64,000 bases of DNA, from assembly GCA_963849605.1 (NCBI GenBank), contig CAWKHX010000015.1, positions 310,001 through 374,000 on the forward strand, read 5' to 3'. This DNA comes from DASPHG01 sp963849605 (GTDB taxonomy: Bacteria > Actinomycetota > Thermoleophilia > Solirubrobacterales > Thermoleophilaceae). Each line of letters begins with the position of its first letter. The stretch's first letter is position 1. The position numbers and the translations under genes are program-made. The notes below the pieces were generated by a model. It was not told the DNA's origin. It did not search any database and saw only the letters and a list, made by a program, of their open reading frames with translations. Below are positions 8,218 through 16,697 of the stretch, in pieces.

Positions 8218-8951
8218 CGCCGGTGCCGTCTGAACATGTCGAGCGCATGCCGGCCGGCCGGATGCTCGCGCGCGCGTTCGATCATCGCCCGCGGTTCCTC
8301 CGGCACAGCGTCCTCGGGCTGCGGCAGCCGGACGGTGTACTCGGGCGGCACGACCATCGGCGCGGCCAACGCGGCGAAGGTCAGGTCCGCCGCGGTGAAG
8401 CGCTCGCCGCACAGGTAGGGGCGCCCGTCCGCCAGCAGCTCGCCTACGTAGTCGAACTCATCCCAAACGATCCGCTCGTCGAGCTTCTCGATGCCAGGCC
8501 GGATATCGAGTCGGCGCTTTGCGAACCGCAAGACGATCGGCCAACCGGTGCGGATCAGCCGGTCCTCCCAGCGCGGCACACCGGCGTTGTTGAAGCTCAG
8601 CACGAGCTGCTTGTCCTTCAGGACGTGGACGTACATGAGCCGCCGCCCATGCGGGCCGAGCTTCTCGTCGAAGCGGCGGCACAGCGCCGCGACCTCCGGC
8701 TCGCCCAGGCGTAGGCGATCCGCCGCGGGAGTGCGCTCGTCGACCCACGTGAGGATGTCCGCCGACTCCGCCAGCACCCCGTCGGGCGTCACGAGCACCG
8801 GCACGGTGATTCCGCCGCCCGCCCGGCGCGCCGCGACCATGTGGATTCCCTGGATGTGGCGCTCCTCGTGGTAGGCGATCCCCGCGCGTTCGAGCGCCCA
8901 GCGCGCCTTCTCGCAGTAATGGCTGATGGGGATCGTGATGAGCCGCAGCAC
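8199..8951 (-). CDS. Glutathione S-transferase-like thioredoxin-fold protein
   Basis: Protein of 250 residues with an N-terminal thioredoxin-like GST domain: ITIPISHYCEKARWALERAG, then GGITVPVLVTPDGVLAESADIL carrying the cis-proline and Glu-Ser pair. A helical GST C-domain follows (YLCGERFTAADLTFAAL). The CEKARWALE motif is typical of GST-like proteins of uncertain thiol use. It is transcribed opposite to its neighbours, between hemC and cobA-hemD, and starts 37 bp from the latter. Actinobacteria usually lack glutathione, so the cosubstrate is uncertain. Start GTG at 8951. Confidence 0.8.
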   Translation of the reverse strand: MLRLITIPISHYCEKARWALERAGIAYHEERHIQGIHMVAARRAGGGITVPVLVTPDGVLAESADILTWVDERTPAADRLRLGEPEVAALCRRFDEKLGPHGRRLMYVHVLKDKQLVLSFNNAGVPRWEDRLIRTGWPIVLRFAKRRLDIRPGIEKLDERIVWDEFDYVGELLADGRPYLCGERFTAADLTFAALAAPMVVPPEYTVRLPQPEDAVPEEPRAMIERAREHPAGRHALDMFRRHRRQAVSA

Positions 8952-8975
8952 GCACTGCCAAGTATCCCCGGGCCG

Positions 8976-8981
8976 TAGCCT
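8976..8981 (+). promoter_or_regulatory. Putative -10 box (TAGCCT) for leaderless cobA-hemD mRNA
   Basis: TAGCCT is followed by exactly 7 nt and then GTG at 8989. There is no Shine-Dalgarno. It lies in the 37-bp gap to the divergent GST-like gene. Confidence 0.4.
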
Positions 8982-8988
8982 TTCCGGC

Positions 8989-10449
8989 GTGGTCTACCTA
9001 GTCGGAGCAGGGCCTGGCGATCCCGGGCTGATGACGCGGCGCGCGCTCGAGCTGATCGCGCGTGCCGACGTGATCCTGTACGACCGGCTGATACCGGCGG
9101 GTGCGCTCGACGGCGCGCAGCCCGACGCGGAGCTGCGCTACGTCGGAAAGGCGCCCGGGGCCGACTCGGTCTCGCAGGAGGAGATCAACGCGCTGCTGGT
9201 CGAGCACGGCCGCACGGGAGCGACGGTCGTCCGGCTCAAGGGCGGCGACCCGTTCGTGTTCGGCCGTGGCGGCGAGGAGGCCGAGGCACTGGCCGCGGCC
9301 GGGGTCCCGTTCGAGGTCGTCCCCGGGGTCACCGCCGGGATCGCGGCGCCCGCGTACGCCGGGATCCCGGTGACGCACCGCGACGAGTCGTCCGCGGTCG
9401 CCTTCGTCACCGGGCACGAGGACCCCGCGAAGGAGGAGAGCGCGATCGACTGGCCCGCGCTCGCCGCATTCCCGGGCACGCTCGTGCTGTACATGGGCGT
9501 CCGCCGCCTGCCGGAGATCTCCGCGCGGCTGATCGAGGCGGGGCGGCCCGCCGACGAGCCGGCGGCCGTGGTCGAGCGCGGCACCCTGCCCGGGCAGCGG
9601 ACCGTGACCGCGCCGCTCGCCGAGATCGCCGACGCGGCGGCGGATGTGAGGCCGCCCGCGGTCACCCTTGTCGGCCCGGTCGCGCGCCTGCGCGAGGGGC
9701 TCGCGTGGATCGAGCGGCGGCCCCTGCACGGCCGCAGCGTGGTCGTCACGCGCGCGCGGGCCCAGGCGAGCGGGCTGGCGGCGACGTTGCGCGGGCTCGG
9801 CGCGGAGGTGGTGGAGGCGCCGGCAATCCGGATCGTCCCACGGCCGGTCGAGGCGGAGCTCACCGGCTACGACCTCGTCTGCTTCACGAGCCCCAACGGC
9901 GTGGGCTTGTTCTTCGGCGCCCTCGCCGAGCGGGGCAAGGACGCGCGCGCGCTCGCCGGCACGCAGGTGGCAGCGATCGGGCCGGGGACCGCACGCGAGC
10001 TTCGCGCGCGGGGAATCCAGCCCGATGTGATCCCGGAGCGGAGCATCGCGGAGTCGCTCGTCGAGTCCCTGTCGCAGCTCGATATCGCTGGAAAGCGGGT
10101 TCTAATCGCTCGAGCCGCCGAGGCGCGCGACGTGCTTCCGGACGGGCTCGCCGAACTCGGTGCCGAAGTCTCGGTCGTCCCGCTCTACGACACCGTCGGG
10201 GAGGCGCTCGACGCGCCCGCGGTCGACGCGATCGCGCGCGCAGACTACGTGACCTTCACTTCGAGCTCCACCGTCACGCGCTTTCTCGACGCCGTCGGTG
10301 ACGGCGTGCCGAATGGAGCGCGCGTCGTGTCGATCGGCCCGGTCACGAGCGCCACCGCGCGCGAGCGCGGGCTCGAGGTGCACGTCGAGGCGAAGCGCCA
10401 CGACGTCGACGGGCTGGTCGAGGCGCTCGTGGACGACGCGGCGCGATGA
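8989..10449 (+). CDS. Fused uroporphyrinogen-III C-methyltransferase / uroporphyrinogen-III synthase (CobA-HemD)
   Basis: Two-domain protein of 486 residues. Residues 1-240 are SUMT, which makes precorrin-2 with SAM (VYLVGAGPGDPGLMT, RLKGGDPFVFGRGGEE, GIPVTHRD). Residues 245-486 are the HemD synthase, which cyclises hydroxymethylbilane to uroporphyrinogen III (VVVTRARAQASGLAATL, CFTSPNGVGLFF, TFTSSSTVTRFLDA). The fusion couples the branch point to siroheme. Together with hemA, hemC and the siroheme dehydrogenase upstream, it suggests strong flux into precorrin-2. GTG at 8989 is supported by a TAGCCT box 7 nt upstream. The SAM hydrolase gene follows with ATGA overlap. Confidence 0.93.
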   Translation: MVYLVGAGPGDPGLMTRRALELIARADVILYDRLIPAGALDGAQPDAELRYVGKAPGADSVSQEEINALLVEHGRTGATVVRLKGGDPFVFGRGGEEAEALAAAGVPFEVVPGVTAGIAAPAYAGIPVTHRDESSAVAFVTGHEDPAKEESAIDWPALAAFPGTLVLYMGVRRLPEISARLIEAGRPADEPAAVVERGTLPGQRTVTAPLAEIADAAADVRPPAVTLVGPVARLREGLAWIERRPLHGRSVVVTRARAQASGLAATLRGLGAEVVEAPAIRIVPRPVEAELTGYDLVCFTSPNGVGLFFGALAERGKDARALAGTQVAAIGPGTARELRARGIQPDVIPERSIAESLVESLSQLDIAGKRVLIARAAEARDVLPDGLAELGAEVSVVPLYDTVGEALDAPAVDAIARADYVTFTSSSTVTRFLDAVGDGVPNGARVVSIGPVTSATARERGLEVHVEAKRHDVDGLVEALVDDAAR

Positions 10450-11249
10450 TCGTCTCGCTCCTGACCGACTACGGCCACGAGGACGAGTTCGTCGGGGTGT
10501 GTCACGCCGTGATCCGCGGGATCGCGCCCGACGTGCCGATCGTCGACCTGACGCATGGCATTCCCCAGTACGACGTGCGCCAGGGCGCGATCGTGCTGCG
10601 CAACTCGCTTCCGTACGCCCCGGTCGGGGTCCACGTTGCGATCGTCGACCCGCAGGTGGGCACGGAGAGGCGCTGCGTCGCCGTCCGGACCGGCGACGGC
10701 CGGATGCTCGTGGGGCCGGACAACGGGCTGCTCAGCCTGGCCTGGGAGACGTGCGGCGGAGTCGTCGAGGCCGTCGACATCGGCCGGTCCCCGCACAGGC
10801 TGGAGCCGGTCTCGGCCACGTTCCACGGCCGAGACATCTTCGCTCCGGTGGCGGCGCGGCTCGCCGGGGGCGCCGAGCTGGCCGAGGCGGGACAGCATGT
10901 CGAGCCCGACGAGCTGCAGGTGCTCGCACTCCCGCAGCCGGAGGTGAGCGAGGGCAGGGTCGTGGCGCACGTGCTGCTCGTGGACCGCTTCGGAAACGCT
11001 TCCCTCGACGTCGGCCATGCGGACCTCGCCGGCTCCGGGCTGTCGCTCGGCAAGGCGGTCGAGATCGACGTCGAGGGTGGTGAGCGCTTCCTCGCCACCT
11101 TCGCCCAGACGTTCGCCGACGTGCGACCGGGCGACGTGATCCTGTACGAGGACGCGTACCGGATGCTCGCGATCGCGGTGAACCGCGGCGACGCCGCTTC
11201 GGCCCTGCGGCTCAGCCCGGATGTGCGGGTCGTGCTGCGGCCGCGATGA
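10446..11249 (+). CDS. S-adenosyl-L-methionine hydrolase (DUF62 / SAM hydroxide adenosyltransferase)
   Basis: Protein of 267 residues of the fluorinase/chlorinase-like family. The hydrolytic members cleave SAM with water to adenosine and methionine. Seen: SLLTDYGHEDEFVG at the N-terminus, VDPQVGTERR, GPDNGLLSLA and FHGRDIF, which supply the Asp-Arg-His set expected for the hydrolase rather than a halogenase. It overlaps the SUMT-HemD fusion (ATGA) and the biotin ligase. The link to the SAM-using methyltransferase may be functional or only operonic. Confidence 0.85.
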   Translation: MIVSLLTDYGHEDEFVGVCHAVIRGIAPDVPIVDLTHGIPQYDVRQGAIVLRNSLPYAPVGVHVAIVDPQVGTERRCVAVRTGDGRMLVGPDNGLLSLAWETCGGVVEAVDIGRSPHRLEPVSATFHGRDIFAPVAARLAGGAELAEAGQHVEPDELQVLALPQPEVSEGRVVAHVLLVDRFGNASLDVGHADLAGSGLSLGKAVEIDVEGGERFLATFAQTFADVRPGDVILYEDAYRMLAIAVNRGDAASALRLSPDVRVVLRPR

Positions 11250-11917
11250 TCGGCCTCCCGCGCGTCCACCATCGCGTCACCGACTCGACGAACGAGCGCG
11301 CGAAGGAGCTGGCGCTCGCCGGCGCGCCGCACGGCACGCTGGTCACAGCCGACGAGCAGACGGCGGGACGCGGGCGGCAGGGGCGGACGTGGAGTGCGGA
11401 GCCAGGCGACGCGCTGCTTGTATCGCTCGTACTCCGGTCGCCCGATGAGCTCCTGCCGCTCCGGGCCGCGGTCGCCGTGGCCGAGAGCCTTCCTCTCCCC
11501 GCTCAGATCAAGTGGCCCAACGACGTGTGGCTCGAGGGCAAGAAGGTCTCGGGAATCCTCGTGGAGGGACGGCCGCAGGAGGGTTGGGCCGTGCTCGGCA
11601 TCGGGCTGAACGTGGCGACGCGCTCGTTCCCGGACGAGCTGTCCGAGATCGCGACGTCGCCTGGCACTGGAGGGCGCGTCGCGTCACGGCAGGAGGTGCT
11701 CGACGCACTGCTGGCGTCCCTGAACCGCCTGCTTGCCGCAGACGCCGCCGCGGTCCTCGCGGCATGGCGGGAACGTGACGCGCTCCTCGGCGCCCCGGTT
11801 GAGTGGAACGGAGGGCGGGGTAAGGGGGCGGGGATCACGGATGCGGGCGCCCTGCTGGTCGAGACCGACGCCGGCATCGTCGAGTTGGACGCCGGCGAGG
11901 TCCATCTCGGCCGATGA
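11246..11917 (+). CDS. birA: Biotin--[acetyl-CoA carboxylase] ligase (short, no HTH)
   Basis: Protein of 223 residues that biotinylates carboxyl carrier proteins via biotinyl-AMP. The adenylate loop GRGRQGRTWSAEPGDALL and the KWPNDVWLEGKKVSGILVE motif are intact. It lacks the N-terminal helix-turn-helix of the E. coli repressor form, so it should be enzyme only. The small C-terminal domain is present (DALLGAPVEWNGGRGKG). ATG overlaps the previous stop. It is followed by a structured repeat and then the convergent helicase gene. Confidence 0.9.
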   Translation: MIGLPRVHHRVTDSTNERAKELALAGAPHGTLVTADEQTAGRGRQGRTWSAEPGDALLVSLVLRSPDELLPLRAAVAVAESLPLPAQIKWPNDVWLEGKKVSGILVEGRPQEGWAVLGIGLNVATRSFPDELSEIATSPGTGGRVASRQEVLDALLASLNRLLAADAAAVLAAWRERDALLGAPVEWNGGRGKGAGITDAGALLVETDAGIVELDAGEVHLGR

Positions 11918-11987
11918 CTCCGCTCTGACCCGCGCATATCGCGGGTGGGAGCGGAACGGTCTCGAAAACCGCCTCCCTGCCCAGCCT
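11913..11987. repeat. Structured repeat copy A (hairpin plus pyrimidine arm)
   Basis: An imperfect 36/43 match to positions 40102-40144 (counted by eye). It folds as two coaxial 7-bp stems: TCCGCTC/GAGCGGA (11919-11925 / 11949-11955) outside and ACCCGCG/CGCGGGT (11928-11934 / 11940-11946) inside, loop CATAT. A 16-nt arm CCTCCCTGCCCAGCCT (11972-11987) is 15/16 identical to 40171-40186 and could pair instead with GGGTGGGAG. It lies between convergent birA and the helicase, so it could serve as a two-way terminator. Confidence 0.6.
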
Positions 11988-14503
11988 CAGGCGGCTTCGG
12001 TCTCCTCGTCGTCCTGAGGTGCGTCTTCGGTTTCGGGCGCCTCGACCTCTGGCGTCTCCTCGCCCTTCTTGACCGCCTTGACCTTCTGCGGCTTTCCGTT
12101 CTGCTGATCCTGGGGCTGTTTGCGGCCACGCCGCCTGCCGCCGCGCCGGCGACGGCCCTTCGGGAAGTTGCGCAACAGCTCGCGCGCGATCGCCGACGGC
12201 TTCCGCGCCATCCGTGCGCGGGCGCCGTTCAGGACGTCAGCCGCCTCCGGCGTGTGCGCGAGCGCCGCCGCCAGCAGCGCCGTCGCAAGACGGCGGTCGT
12301 GCTTGCGGGCCGCGTGCACCAGCCGCCGTGCGTTGCGCGCGTGCGCGCCGCCGGAGGAGTTGACGAGCAGGCCGAGCAGGCGCTTCGTCTCCGGCCAGCG
12401 TTGCACCGCGTACTCCTCGTGGACCTCGCGGGTGTACTCGGCGAGGTGCCAGATCCAGTTCGCCGCCTGGTCGCGACGGCCGATCGGCTTCTCGGCGAGC
12501 GCCTGCAGCAGCACCTTCACGCCCTCGCGCCGCTCGTCGCGCGACCAGCCGCCGACGATCTCGACCGCCTCGTCGAAGGCCTCCGCGTCACGCGAAGCGG
12601 CGATCTCCTGGAGCGCGCGGATGCGCAGCTGCGAGTTGCGGTTGCGCTGCAGGCAGGTCACGAGGAATGCACGCCGGAGCTCGCCGGTCGAGTCGAAGTG
12701 CAGCATCGCCTTCGCGCGGCGCCAGTTGTTGGAGGCGACGCGCGCGCCGGCGAGCTGCGCCCACACGTGCTGCTCGCCCCAGTGCAGGTTCTCGACCGCG
12801 ATCCGCCAGAGCTCGCGCTCGAAGACGAGCCGCCGCCGCTCGAGGTCGTCCGATACCGGCAGCACGCGGCGCTCGACGCGCAGACGGCGTCCTCGCCCGC
12901 GCCGCACCGGGCCGACGACGATCGCGCCGCCGCGGTAGACGTCGCGGCCGAGCAGTGAGTGCAGCGTTACGACCGGATCGTCGTGCGTCGTCGCGGGATG
13001 GACGAAATCGACGACGATCCCCGCCTCCTTGCCCGGGTTCCGGCGCGTCACGCGGCCGACCCGCTGCTGGTAGACGCGCTTGGAGGCCGTCGGCGCGAGG
13101 TGCATGCAGACGGTCGCGCGCGGAGAGTTCCAGCCCTCGGCGAGCAGCATCGCGTTGACCAGCACGTCGATCTCGCCGCGCTCGTAGCCCGCGAGGATCC
13201 GAGTCAGCTCGCGCTTGGGCGTCTCGCCCGAGACCGCCTTCGCCTTGATCCCGGCGTCCTGGAACGCCTTCGCGACGTTGTTCGCGTGCTTCACGCCAGC
13301 TGAGTACACGACCCCCGGGAGGTCCTTGAAGCGGACGCGGTAGAGGTCCGCCACGGCGGCGTTGAACGGGCCCTGGTCGAGGAGGGCGGCCAGCTCTTCC
13401 TGGTCGAAGTCCTGGTCCACCTCACCCTTGCGGAGCGGGACGTTCGCGATCGTGCGGACTCCCACGCCGGGCGGGATGCGGACGCAACGCAGCGGCGCGA
13501 TCACGCCGCGGCGCGCCGCCTGCGCGAGGTCGAAGCGCGACGTCTGGGTCGGGAAGAGGTCGGTGACGTGGCGAGCTATCAGCGCGCCGGTGGCCGTCAT
13601 GCCGACGAACACCGGGCCCAGCCACTTGCGGATGGCGGCGCTGGTCTTCTCGCCGAGCGCCGTGTGCGCCTCGTCGCAGATGACGATCGTGTACGCGTCG
13701 GAGATGTTGCCCGCGTTGCGAACGAACCACTGGTAAGTCTCGACCGTCACCGGCCCGTTCGCGCGCGGCTCCTTGCGGTCCTTCAGCAGGGCAGCGCTTG
13801 CGCGCTTCTTGTAGCCGCGCTGGTTGAGTTCGCCGTTGAACTGATCGACGAGGTTGCGGCGGTGGGTGAGGATCAGCACGCCGCCCGTGCGCGAGGCCTC
13901 GACGAAGCCCATGGCGGCCACCGTCTTGCCCGCGCCCGTCGCGTGCTCGAACCAGAACCGGCGCGAGGCGCCCGGGTCCTCGGGCTGCTCGGGTAGCTGC
14001 TCCTCCTCCTCGTCGGCCTCAACCTCGTCGGTGTCCTCCCAGTCGACGGGCTCCTCGTCCTCGTCGATCTCCTCGTCGCCCTCGAGCTCCTCCTCGTCCG
14101 AGGGGAGCTCCTCGACCGCGACCTTGCCGTTCCCGTTCGCGCCACTGCCCTTGCCGTTCTGGATCTCGGCGAGAAGGGCGATCAGCGTGCCCGACAGTGC
14201 GTCGACCTGATGGGCGTTCAGCGTCGTGCCGTCGGCCAGATGCGGCTCGTCGTCGGCGAGCAGCCGTTCGAGGCCGAGCATCAGCGAGTACTCGCGCCGC
14301 CACTCGACCGACGGCTCCTCGCGGCCGGCGTCGATCTCGGCCAGCGCGTCGTCGAGCGCGCGGCGGCGTGCCGTCCCGGGCGCGAGCATCTCGTCGCGCT
14401 CCTCGCCCTCGTGCACGAACGGCTCGAGCGTGAACTCCTCCGCGCGGCGGAGGTCCTCGTCGGGAACCGACGGTTGCAGGGCTACTGAAGTGCTTTCAGC
14501 CAT
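11987..14503 (-). CDS. SF2 DEAD/DEAH-box helicase with acidic linker and helical C-terminus
   Basis: Large ATP-dependent helicase-like protein of 838 residues. Motif I is HATGAGKTVAAMGF, motif II is VICDEAH, motif III is GMTATGAL, and motif VI is QQRVGRVTRRNPGKE. An Asp/Glu-rich insertion of about 60 residues (residues 125-180) lies just before motif I. It is preceded by a helical region with LNAHQVDALSGTLIALL, which may be the Q-motif area. After the RecA-like domains come about 250 residues rich in alpha helices, then a very basic stretch (GRRRRGGRRRGRK) and an acidic tail. Its role is unknown; no nuclease or methylase neighbours suggest restriction. Confidence 0.85.
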   Translation of the reverse strand: MAESTSVALQPSVPDEDLRRAEEFTLEPFVHEGEERDEMLAPGTARRRALDDALAEIDAGREEPSVEWRREYSLMLGLERLLADDEPHLADGTTLNAHQVDALSGTLIALLAEIQNGKGSGANGNGKVAVEELPSDEEELEGDEEIDEDEEPVDWEDTDEVEADEEEEQLPEQPEDPGASRRFWFEHATGAGKTVAAMGFVEASRTGGVLILTHRRNLVDQFNGELNQRGYKKRASAALLKDRKEPRANGPVTVETYQWFVRNAGNISDAYTIVICDEAHTALGEKTSAAIRKWLGPVFVGMTATGALIARHVTDLFPTQTSRFDLAQAARRGVIAPLRCVRIPPGVGVRTIANVPLRKGEVDQDFDQEELAALLDQGPFNAAVADLYRVRFKDLPGVVYSAGVKHANNVAKAFQDAGIKAKAVSGETPKRELTRILAGYERGEIDVLVNAMLLAEGWNSPRATVCMHLAPTASKRVYQQRVGRVTRRNPGKEAGIVVDFVHPATTHDDPVVTLHSLLGRDVYRGGAIVVGPVRRGRGRRLRVERRVLPVSDDLERRRLVFERELWRIAVENLHWGEQHVWAQLAGARVASNNWRRAKAMLHFDSTGELRRAFLVTCLQRNRNSQLRIRALQEIAASRDAEAFDEAVEIVGGWSRDERREGVKVLLQALAEKPIGRRDQAANWIWHLAEYTREVHEEYAVQRWPETKRLLGLLVNSSGGAHARNARRLVHAARKHDRRLATALLAAALAHTPEAADVLNGARARMARKPSAIARELLRNFPKGRRRRGGRRRGRKQPQDQQNGKPQKVKAVKKGEETPEVEAPETEDAPQDDEETEAA

Positions 14504-14685
14504 GCGGCTCTGAATCCTTGGAGAGGAGAACGGTCGCTGCCCGGGCGGCGAACCGGCCGCTACCGGTAGCTACTCGTCCCGTACAGGTCGCCGTCTCGGT
14601 AGAGGCGGCGGCGGGGCTCCCGACTTTGCCTCAAGGCCGAGAGCAAGGCCAGAATAGCACCCAAAGCAGCGACTGTCGCTCCCGG

Positions 14686-15255
14686 ATGGGGCAGCGCCGT
14701 TATGCCACCCTTCGCGCCGTGCTGCGCTTTCTCCCCGTCCTCGCAGTCATGCTCGTGCTCGCCGGCTGCGGCGCCGACGACCCGCAGAGCACGCCCGCCG
14801 ACCCGGCCCAGTTCGAGGGTGCGCCGGCTCCGATCGCGGCCCTGCATGCACAGCAGAGCGAGCTTCTCGACGGCGGCGCGGAAGCCTTCAAGGCGCGGCT
14901 CGCGAAGCTGAAGGGCCATCCGGTCGTGGTGAACAAGTGGGCATCGTGGTGCGCGCCATGCCGCCAGGAGTTCCCGTACTTCCAGCGCCAGGCGGCGAGC
15001 TACGCGAAGAAGGTCGCGTTCATCGGCGTCGACGGGAACGACAACGACGACAACGCGCGCAGGTTCCTCGAGGAGTACCCGGTGCCGTATCCGAGCTACA
15101 AGGACCCGTCGCTCGACATCTCGGAGATGCTGGAGGGGATCGCGTTCCCGACAACGGCGTTCTACGACTCGAAGGGCGAGCTCGCCTATTCGAAGCAGGG
15201 GGCGTACGCCTCCGAGGCGGACCTGGTCGAAGACATCGAGCGCTACGCGCGCTAG
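14686..15255 (+). CDS. TlpA/ResA-like thioredoxin-fold lipoprotein
   Basis: Lipoprotein signal with lipobox VLAGC, then a periplasmic-side thioredoxin fold with the redox motif WASWCAPCRQEFP and cis-proline GIAFPTTAFYD. Such proteins reduce disulphides, for example of apocytochrome c before heme attachment. That would complement the ccm genes at 4-6 kb (inference). Start is uncertain: ATG at 14686 gives an n-region with several arginines, and GTG at 14719 gives a shorter signal. The 182 bp upstream, towards the divergent helicase gene, hold no gene I can support. The next gene starts at its last base. Confidence 0.85.
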   Translation: MGQRRYATLRAVLRFLPVLAVMLVLAGCGADDPQSTPADPAQFEGAPAPIAALHAQQSELLDGGAEAFKARLAKLKGHPVVVNKWASWCAPCRQEFPYFQRQAASYAKKVAFIGVDGNDNDDNARRFLEEYPVPYPSYKDPSLDISEMLEGIAFPTTAFYDSKGELAYSKQGAYASEADLVEDIERYAR

Positions 15256-15680
15256 TGGACGTCCGGCCTGCGCGCGACCGCGACGAGATCGACCAAGCGC
15301 TCGCCTTGCGCGAGCAGGTCTTCTGCGTCGAGCAGGGCGTTCCGCTGGCGGCCGACCAGGACGGGCTCGACGATCTCGCCATCCAGATCGTCGCGGTCGA
15401 GGCCGGCCGCGTGATCGGGACCTGCCGGCTGCTGGTCGAGAGTGGCGTCGGCCGCCTCGGCAGGATGGCGGTCGAGGCGCCCGCGCGCGGCCGCGGGCTC
15501 GGAGCGGCGATACTGGCCGCCGCCGAGCAGTCCGCACGCGACGCCGGCGCCCGTCTCATGCGGCTACACGCGCAACGCTACGTCGAGCATCTGTACGCGG
15601 CCGCGGGCTACACGCCCTACGGCGAGCCGTTCGTGGAGGAGGGCATTCCGCACGTGGGGATGGAGAAGCCGCTTGCCTGA
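15255..15680 (+). CDS. GNAT-family N-acetyltransferase
   Basis: A 141-residue GNAT with the acetyl-CoA signature RMAVEAPARGRGLGAAILAAAE. The N-terminal pattern ALALREQVFCVEQGVPLAADQDG resembles ElaA/PhnO-like predicted acyltransferases. GTG overlaps the last base of the thioredoxin stop, and the 3' end overlaps the galT start by 8 bp, so the three are probably co-translated. The substrate is unknown. Confidence 0.82.
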   Translation: MDVRPARDRDEIDQALALREQVFCVEQGVPLAADQDGLDDLAIQIVAVEAGRVIGTCRLLVESGVGRLGRMAVEAPARGRGLGAAILAAAEQSARDAGARLMRLHAQRYVEHLYAAAGYTPYGEPFVEEGIPHVGMEKPLA

Positions 15681-16686
15681 GCTGCGGCTCGACCCCCTCT
15701 CCGGACTGCGCACGATCGTCGCGGGCGAGCGCGCGGGCCGCCCTGGCGGCGAGTTCAAGGTGGAGCCGCGGCCGCCGGTGGACGCCGAAGGCGATCCCTT
15801 CCTCGAAGGGCACGAGGACCGGACACCGCCCGAGGTCTACGCGCTCCGTCCCGGAGGCGGCCCGCCCGACTCGCCGGGCTGGCTCGTGCGCGTCGTGCCG
15901 AACCTCTACCCGGCACTCGGCGACGGGGAGACCGACTCGCCCGCGCCGCCGGACCCCCTCGCCGAGGGCCGCGGCCATCCCGAGCTCTTCTCCGCGCGCC
16001 CCGCCGTCGGCACGCACGAGGTGATCGTCAACACCCCGCAGCCACACGGATCGCTTGCTGATCTCGACGTCGAGCAGCTCGAGACCGCGCTGGGCGTGTG
16101 GCGCGAGCGGATGCGGCTCCACGCCGCGGACTCCGAATACATCCACGTGATCGTGAACGAGGGCCGCGAGGCCGGGGCGTCGCTGCCGCACACGCACACG
16201 CAGCTCTACGCGCTCCGCTTCGTGCCGGCGGCGGTCGCGCGTGAGCGCGAGCGCTTCACCGCGTGGTTCGAGCGGACGCAGGGGCGGAACCTCGTCGAGG
16301 ACCTGGTGCGGGAGGAGGTGCGGCTGCGCGAGCGCATCGTCGCGATCGACGACGACGCGGTCGCGCTCTGCCCGTACGCCGCGCGCATGCCGTTCCAGAT
16401 CCAGATCGTGCCGCGTCAGCCGCGCGCGCGGTTCGAGGACGACGGCCCGCTCGCGGCCGCGATGCTGCTGGATGTGCTGCGTCGCCTCGAGGCTGTCCTC
16501 GGCGGCGTGCCGCCGTTCAACCTGTGGGTGCGCACCGCCCCGCGCGGGACCGACAATTTCTGCTGGCGGATCGACCTCGTCCCGCGCCTCGGGCAGCCTG
16601 CCGGGCTCGAGCTCGGCGCCGGAGTGAACCTCAACATCGTGCCGCCGGAGCTCGCGGCACAGCGGCTGCGGGACGCGTCCGTGTAG
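15673..16686 (+). CDS. galT: Galactose-1-phosphate uridylyltransferase-like HIT protein
   Basis: Protein of 337 residues of the GalT branch of the histidine-triad superfamily. GalT swaps UMP between UDP-glucose and galactose-1-phosphate through a uridylyl-histidine. The triad is in SLPHTHTQLYALRF. The N-terminal domain has the RTIVAGERAGRPGG strand and VVPNLYPAL. TTG at 15673 is the only start that keeps the N-terminus (LPELRLDPLSGLRTIVAGER). No galK or galE is adjacent, so a related nucleotidyl transfer on another sugar phosphate is possible. Confidence 0.8.
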   Translation: MPELRLDPLSGLRTIVAGERAGRPGGEFKVEPRPPVDAEGDPFLEGHEDRTPPEVYALRPGGGPPDSPGWLVRVVPNLYPALGDGETDSPAPPDPLAEGRGHPELFSARPAVGTHEVIVNTPQPHGSLADLDVEQLETALGVWRERMRLHAADSEYIHVIVNEGREAGASLPHTHTQLYALRFVPAAVARERERFTAWFERTQGRNLVEDLVREEVRLRERIVAIDDDAVALCPYAARMPFQIQIVPRQPRARFEDDGPLAAAMLLDVLRRLEAVLGGVPPFNLWVRTAPRGTDNFCWRIDLVPRLGQPAGLELGAGVNLNIVPPELAAQRLRDASV

Positions 16687-16697
16687 CTTGCGGCGGC

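Noticed and set aside
14504..14685. Extra gene between the helicase and the thioredoxin
   Set aside because: Open frames there are short, without ribosome sites or domain-like residues; treated as an intergenic region.
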